Part shown: piece by piece, positions 32,871-36,625 of the stretch
Layout: every line of letters begins with the position of its first letter
Position numbering within the stretch: position 1 is the first letter of the stretch
From: Oscillospiraceae bacterium
GTDB lineage: Bacteria; Bacillota_A; Clostridia; Oscillospirales; Oscillospiraceae
DNA: 36,625 nucleotides
Reading direction: 5' to 3'
Assembly (NCBI GenBank): GCA_021771675.1
Contig: JAETOP010000048.1
Coordinates: forward strand, 1 to 36,625
Notes under the pieces: generated by a model
What the model saw: the letters and a program-made list of their open reading frames with translations, nothing else
Database searches by the model: none
Told to the model about the DNA's origin: nothing
Program-made: the position numbers and the translations under genes

Positions 32871-35107
32871 CAGAAACAAAAAAGAAAACCGGCGCCTCCC
32901 GGAAGATCGTCAGCATTGCGCTCTTTGTCCTGGTGGCGGCGCTGATGATTACCTCCGTGCTGGGTTATCTGGCCCGGGGCGCAGCTTCCACCCAGGAAGC
33001 CCTGGACGCCATGCGCACCGATGCGGTGCTGAGCACCGCCACCAGCGGCCTGGTGGATTCCATTGCCGCCGCCCGTCGGCTGGAATACAACAAGGAGCTT
33101 CGCAAGAGCAAGGAGTTCCGAAAGATGGGTACCGATGCGTTCCAAGCTGCCTGTGACAAGGTGGAGGCAGAGGCCCGGGAAGAAGCCACCGCCCTCTACT
33201 CCGACACCACCGGCGTGGATACCGCCGCATTGGAGGCTGCCATTCCCGGCGTCCAGGCGATCCAGGGCCGCTACAATGAATTGAAGGCGGCAGAGGAAGA
33301 GGCCTACGCCGCACTGTATACCGAAGTCACCTCCGCCGTGGCCGACTGGTCGGACTTCGTGGAGGAAAACCCTGACGACGACGCCCTCTGGGCTGCCCTC
33401 TGCGGCCAGGTGGAGGCGCTGAATCAAAATCAGCAGCTCCAGCCCGGCATGGTGAAGCTGGCAAAGGCAAAGGCCCAGGCGGAGATCGCCGCCGACCACG
33501 CCCAGGAGGCTGCCCAGCTGTGGAGCAGCGCCAGCGGGGCGGTGGAGGACTGGACGGCCTACGCCGAGGCCGATGATGAGACCCTCTGGGCCGTCATCAC
33601 CGAAGCAGTTCCCAGCCTGGCGGAGAATGAAAAAGCCGACGACTACAAGCAGGAGCTGATCGCCGCCGCCAGGCAGGCGGCCTCCGGCGAGACTGTTTCC
33701 CTGGCCCAGACCGAGGAGATAACTGCCGAGACAGAGGTGGACTACAGCTTCATCGTCTACAGCCAGGAGCTCCAGACGCTGGAGGAAAACGTGAACAGCG
33801 CCTTCACCTCCATGTGGGAGGTGCTCTCTTCCGGCATTCCCGCCCTGGGCGAGCTGAAGGAAAAGGATGCGGAAGTCCTGCGGGAAAGCATTCTCTCCGT
33901 CATCACCGCCTCTGAGGGGGACTTTGCCCAGCAGTACACCAAGTACGCCTCCTGCGGCGCTGACAAGAACCTCACCGGGTTTACCAGGGTGAAGATGATG
34001 GCAGCCGCCAATGCGGAGAATCTGCTGCTTCTGGGGGTGGGAATGCTGCTGTTTGCGGTGCTCTTCTCCTTCTGGAAGCCCATCACCGGGAAAATGGGCG
34101 TCAGCCGCTCCATCATCCTGCTCTTCTTCATCTGCCTGATGCTGGCGGCTCAGTTCTACAAGATCAACATGAGCATGCTCATCGGCAACATTCTGGAGCG
34201 TGTGTCCATGTACGGCGTGCTGGTGCTGGCTATGATGCCCGGCATCCAGTGCGGCATCAGCCTGAACATGGGTATGACCATCGGCTGCGTCAGCGGCCTG
34301 TTTGCCCTGGTCACCTCCCTGAACTACAACATCACCGGCTGGGCGGGCCTGATCTTCTCCATCGTGGTGGGCATCATCGTGGCCATTCCCCTGGGCTGGG
34401 GCTACGCCATCCTGCTGAACCGGATGAAGGGCTCCGAAATGACCATCTCCACCTACGTCGGCTACAGCTTCGTGTCCCTGATGTGCATGGTGTGGATGGG
34501 CATTCCCTACACCAATCCCAAGGTGGTGAACCTGCTGATTGGCCGGGGCCTGCGGGTCACCCACAGCCTGCTGGGCAACTACGCCTATATTCTGGATGAA
34601 TTGGGCTCCTTTACCATCTTTGGGGTGAAGGTTCCCACCGGCGGCATTGTGTTCTTCCTGATCTGCTGCGGCTTGATGTGGCTGTTCAGCCGGTCCAAGC
34701 TGGGCATCAGCATGAGCGCCGCCGGCTCCAATCCCCGGTTCGCCGAGGCCAGCGGCATCAATGTGGACCATATGCGCATTCTGGGCACCGTGCTCTCCAC
34801 CGTGCTGGCTGCCGTGGGCATTGTGGTCTACTCCCAGGCCTTCGGCTACGCCCAGCTCTACACCGCTCCCCGCCAGCTGGGCTTCATCGCCGCCAGCGCC
34901 ATCCTCATCGGCGGCGCCAGCGTGAAAAAGGCAAAAATCAGCCACGTCATCATCGGCGTGATCCTCTTCGAGGGCGTGCTCTCCATGGGCCAGCAGGTGG
35001 CCAACGAAGCGGTCAGCGGCGGCGGCCTCAGCGAGGTCATGCGGATTATGATCTCCAATGGTATCATCCTTTACGCTTTGACCCAGTCCGGAGGTGAGCA
35101 GAAATGA
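32867..35107 (+). CDS. BPD_transp_2-type ABC permease with a 350-residue exterior insertion
   Basis: A 746-residue permease, about twice the usual 300-420. Residues 1-13 are cytoplasmic, 14-36 a first membrane helix. Residues 37 to about 384 form a hydrophilic, Ala/Glu-rich, probably helical region outside the membrane. A 27-29-residue motif occurs twice in it: A157 to L185 and A225 to L251, each with A-V-x-D-W, acidic centre, L-W-A and V-x-x-L. From residue 386 (LLLLGVGMLLFAVLF) the normal core follows, with about nine further helices and conserved stretches such as GMTIGCVSGL, GSNPRFAEASGINVD and ILIGGASV. It overlaps both neighbours by ATGA. The insertion's function is unknown; binding the solute-binding protein is my inference. 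Confidence 0.88.
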   Translation: MTETKKKTGASRKIVSIALFVLVAALMITSVLGYLARGAASTQEALDAMRTDAVLSTATSGLVDSIAAARRLEYNKELRKSKEFRKMGTDAFQAACDKVEAEAREEATALYSDTTGVDTAALEAAIPGVQAIQGRYNELKAAEEEAYAALYTEVTSAVADWSDFVEENPDDDALWAALCGQVEALNQNQQLQPGMVKLAKAKAQAEIAADHAQEAAQLWSSASGAVEDWTAYAEADDETLWAVITEAVPSLAENEKADDYKQELIAAARQAASGETVSLAQTEEITAETEVDYSFIVYSQELQTLEENVNSAFTSMWEVLSSGIPALGELKEKDAEVLRESILSVITASEGDFAQQYTKYASCGADKNLTGFTRVKMMAAANAENLLLLGVGMLLFAVLFSFWKPITGKMGVSRSIILLFFICLMLAAQFYKINMSMLIGNILERVSMYGVLVLAMMPGIQCGISLNMGMTIGCVSGLFALVTSLNYNITGWAGLIFSIVVGIIVAIPLGWGYAILLNRMKGSEMTISTYVGYSFVSLMCMVWMGIPYTNPKVVNLLIGRGLRVTHSLLGNYAYILDELGSFTIFGVKVPTGGIVFFLICCGLMWLFSRSKLGISMSAAGSNPRFAEASGINVDHMRILGTVLSTVLAAVGIVVYSQAFGYAQLYTAPRQLGFIAASAILIGGASVKKAKISHVIIGVILFEGVLSMGQQVANEAVSGGGLSEVMRIMISNGIILYALTQSGGEQK

Positions 35108-36366
35108 GCAAAAAAATCACGGATTTCCTGAAAAAATATATTGTCACCATTCTGTTCCTGGTGCTGAGCCTGCTGTTCATCGTACTGGGCAACCTGGACA
35201 TGACCTCCGTGGCCCGGGATTTGATGAAGCGGCTGAGCCGGAACGCCTTTATCGTGCTGTCACTGATTATCCCCATCGTGGCGGGCATGGGCATTAACTT
35301 CGCCATCACCATCGGCGCCATGGCCGCCCAGATCGGCTTGCTTCTGGCCATCAACTGGAACCTGACGGGGCCGGTGGGCATCCTGGTGGCTGCCGCCATC
35401 ACGCTGCCCCTGGGCGCCCTGTTTGGGTATCTTGTGGGCGTGATGCTTAACAAGATGAAGGGCCAGGAAACCATCGGCTCCATGATTCTGGGCTACTTCG
35501 CCAACGGCGCCTACCAGCTGCTGTTTCTGTACATCTTCGGCAATTTCATCCCCCTGAACAGCAAGGTCACCATCATCGGCGCCACCGGCGTGAAGAATAC
35601 CCTGGATTTGACCACCAACGGCCTGGCCCAGGCCATCGACGGGATTTTCCGGCTGCCCTTCCTGACCTGCGTGTACATCCTGGCCGGGGCCGGGCTGGTC
35701 TGGGCCCTCGTGATGTACCTGCTGAAAAAAATGCCGAAGAAAAAGGCTCTGGTCACCGCCGGATGCAGCCTGGTGCTGGCAGCCGTCTTCACATTGCCGC
35801 CGGTTGCCAACTGCTTCAATGGGAAAAACAGTGAGATGATCACCGTCCCCGGTGTGACCTGGATTCTCATTGCCCTGCTTTGCGTCTTCAATGTGATGAT
35901 CATGAAGACCCGGCTGGGCCAGAAGTTCCGGGCCGTGGGCCAGAGCCAGACCGTGGCCAATGCCAGCGGCATCAATGTGGATCAGGTTCGCCTGATCGCC
36001 ATTGTGATCTCCACGGTGCTTGCCGGCTGGGGCCAGCTGCTGTTCATCCAGAGCGACGGCATGGGCACCCTGACCACCTATTCCGCCCATGAGCAGGTGG
36101 GCCTGTACGCCGGTGCGGCCATCCTGGTGGGCGGCGCCAGCATCGACCGGGCCACCAACTCCCAGGCGCTGCTGGGCACCGTGCTCTTCCACCTGATGTT
36201 CCTGACGGTGCAGAAGGCCGCCAGCGCCCTCTTTGGCGACGCCGTCATCGGCGAGTACTTCCGGGCCTTCCTGAGCTATGCGGTCATCGCCGTGGCTCTG
36301 GTGATGTACGCCTGGAAGGGCAACGCAAAGCGGAAGAAAAAGCAGAAAGACCTGCGTGTGGCATAA
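35104..36366 (+). CDS. BPD_transp_2-type ABC permease, second subunit
   Basis: A 420-residue permease that should pair with the previous one. Hydrophobic helices begin at about residues 14-31, 46-67 and 72-95, and about seven more follow. The cytoplasmic loop has the same GQSQTVANASGINVDQVRL-type motif and ILVGGASIDRAT stretch as its partner, and a basic tail (KGNAKRKKKQKDLRVA) ends it. It has no large exterior insertion. The ATG overlaps the preceding stop (ATGA). It is the last gene of the operon, closed by the terminator at 36373. Confidence 0.92.
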   Translation: MSKKITDFLKKYIVTILFLVLSLLFIVLGNLDMTSVARDLMKRLSRNAFIVLSLIIPIVAGMGINFAITIGAMAAQIGLLLAINWNLTGPVGILVAAAITLPLGALFGYLVGVMLNKMKGQETIGSMILGYFANGAYQLLFLYIFGNFIPLNSKVTIIGATGVKNTLDLTTNGLAQAIDGIFRLPFLTCVYILAGAGLVWALVMYLLKKMPKKKALVTAGCSLVLAAVFTLPPVANCFNGKNSEMITVPGVTWILIALLCVFNVMIMKTRLGQKFRAVGQSQTVANASGINVDQVRLIAIVISTVLAGWGQLLFIQSDGMGTLTTYSAHEQVGLYAGAAILVGGASIDRATNSQALLGTVLFHLMFLTVQKAASALFGDAVIGEYFRAFLSYAVIAVALVMYAWKGNAKRKKKQKDLRVA

Positions 36367-36372
36367 CAAATG

Positions 36373-36409
36373 ACGCCCCGTCCCGGGATTTCCGGACGGG
36401 GCGTTTTTT
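36373..36409 (+). terminator. terminator of the ABC operon
   Basis: Perfect 11-bp stem ACGCCCCGTCC / GGACGGGGCGT followed by a run of six T (36404-36409). Confidence 0.92.
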
Positions 36410-36425
36410 GCGGGAAATGCGGGAT

Positions 36426-36440
36426 AATTAGGAATTAGGA
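36426..36440. repeat. short AATTAGG tandem repeat
   Basis: Two units of AATTAGG (36426-36439), the inverse of AATTCCT, just after the operon terminator. Confidence 0.6.
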
Positions 36441-36483
36441 TTTTTTTCGCTTTCGGTCTCACGCAACCTGGCAAATTGTAATT

Positions 36484-36625
36484 TGAAGCGCAGGGCGCTT
36501 CACCCCAAGCTCGCACGGAGATGGTCTGTGGTCGTTACCCCAATATAAGCCCGGTAACGCTTTTACGGTAGTGGGTTGAATGGTGGGCACTTTCGGCTAT
36601 CCCGTAGGGGAGGCAACCTGCCTCC
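36484..36625 (+). repeat. GAAGCGC module and 83-bp core copy E, cut by the window edge
   Basis: TGAAGCGC / GCGCTTCA hairpin, GTGGTCGTTACCCCAATATAA shared with 17840-17903 almost base for base, then core copy E from 36549 to the end. The copy is truncated only by the window boundary. Confidence 0.8.

Noticed and set aside
31760..34945. A very long leftward open frame (over 1000 codons) opposite the ABC operon
   Set aside because: It is antisense to genes with clear motifs, is rich in His, Gly, Ala and Gln as expected from GC-rich codon mirrors, and has no family motif. A similar frame opposite leuS (3517-5322) is rejected for the same reason.

Overview
The window looks like chromosomal DNA of a monoderm, GC-rich Clostridia, most likely from the Oscillospirales (Oscillospiraceae/Ruminococcaceae-like gut bacteria). 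The pointers are strong AGGAGG-type ribosome binding sites, consensus sigma-A promoters, Firmicutes-type gene sets (rsfS, yqeK, ylmH, DUF896, yhbY) and a strong preference for CGG arginine codons. This placement is inference from gene content; I see no rRNA, tRNA, CRISPR array, prophage or complete insertion sequence.

Layout. 1-617: AT-rich stretch with the possible first codons of a leftward gene. 645-2866: rightward ECF sigma factor, membrane anti-sigma-like protein and a lipoprotein. 2931-13879: leftward housekeeping block, read as smc - ftsY - rdgB - yhbY - nadD/yqeK fusion - rsfS - leuS - rpsU, covering chromosome organisation, protein targeting, nucleotide sanitation, ribosome maturation, NAD synthesis and translation. 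14047-21302: rightward SDR epimerase, alanine racemase (alr), two paralogous CapA-like phosphoesterases, thyA and folA. 21386-22555: membrane-bound XRE-type regulator. 22637-26339: leftward YgiQ radical SAM gene, then (same strand) ylmH - DUF896 - NUDIX. 26651-29430: two translationally coupled FAD-dependent oxidoreductases. 29777-36366: a DUF3798 solute-binding protein followed by an RbsA/BMP-type ABC ATPase and two permeases.

The most interesting system is the last one. The binding protein has a Sec signal but no lipobox cysteine, is rich in cysteines and uses codons typical of highly expressed genes. The first permease carries an insertion of about 350 residues outside the membrane, between its first helix and an otherwise ordinary BPD_transp_2-type core, and the insertion contains an internal Trp-containing repeat. 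The substrate is unknown to me; I suggest the insertion may dock or replace the tethering of the free binding protein.

The second theme is non-coding. Almost every large gap is filled by a mosaic of dispersed repeats: an 83-bp core ending in a GGGAGGC/GCCTCCC hairpin, a GAAGCGC...GCGCTTC module, elements with long terminal inverted repeats, and period-7 tandem repeats (AATTCCT units, and separately TATCTNA units). They sit at junctions inside the smc-ftsY and yhbY-nadD gene strings, between the two capA copies, and in some cases supply the stop codon of the adjacent gene.
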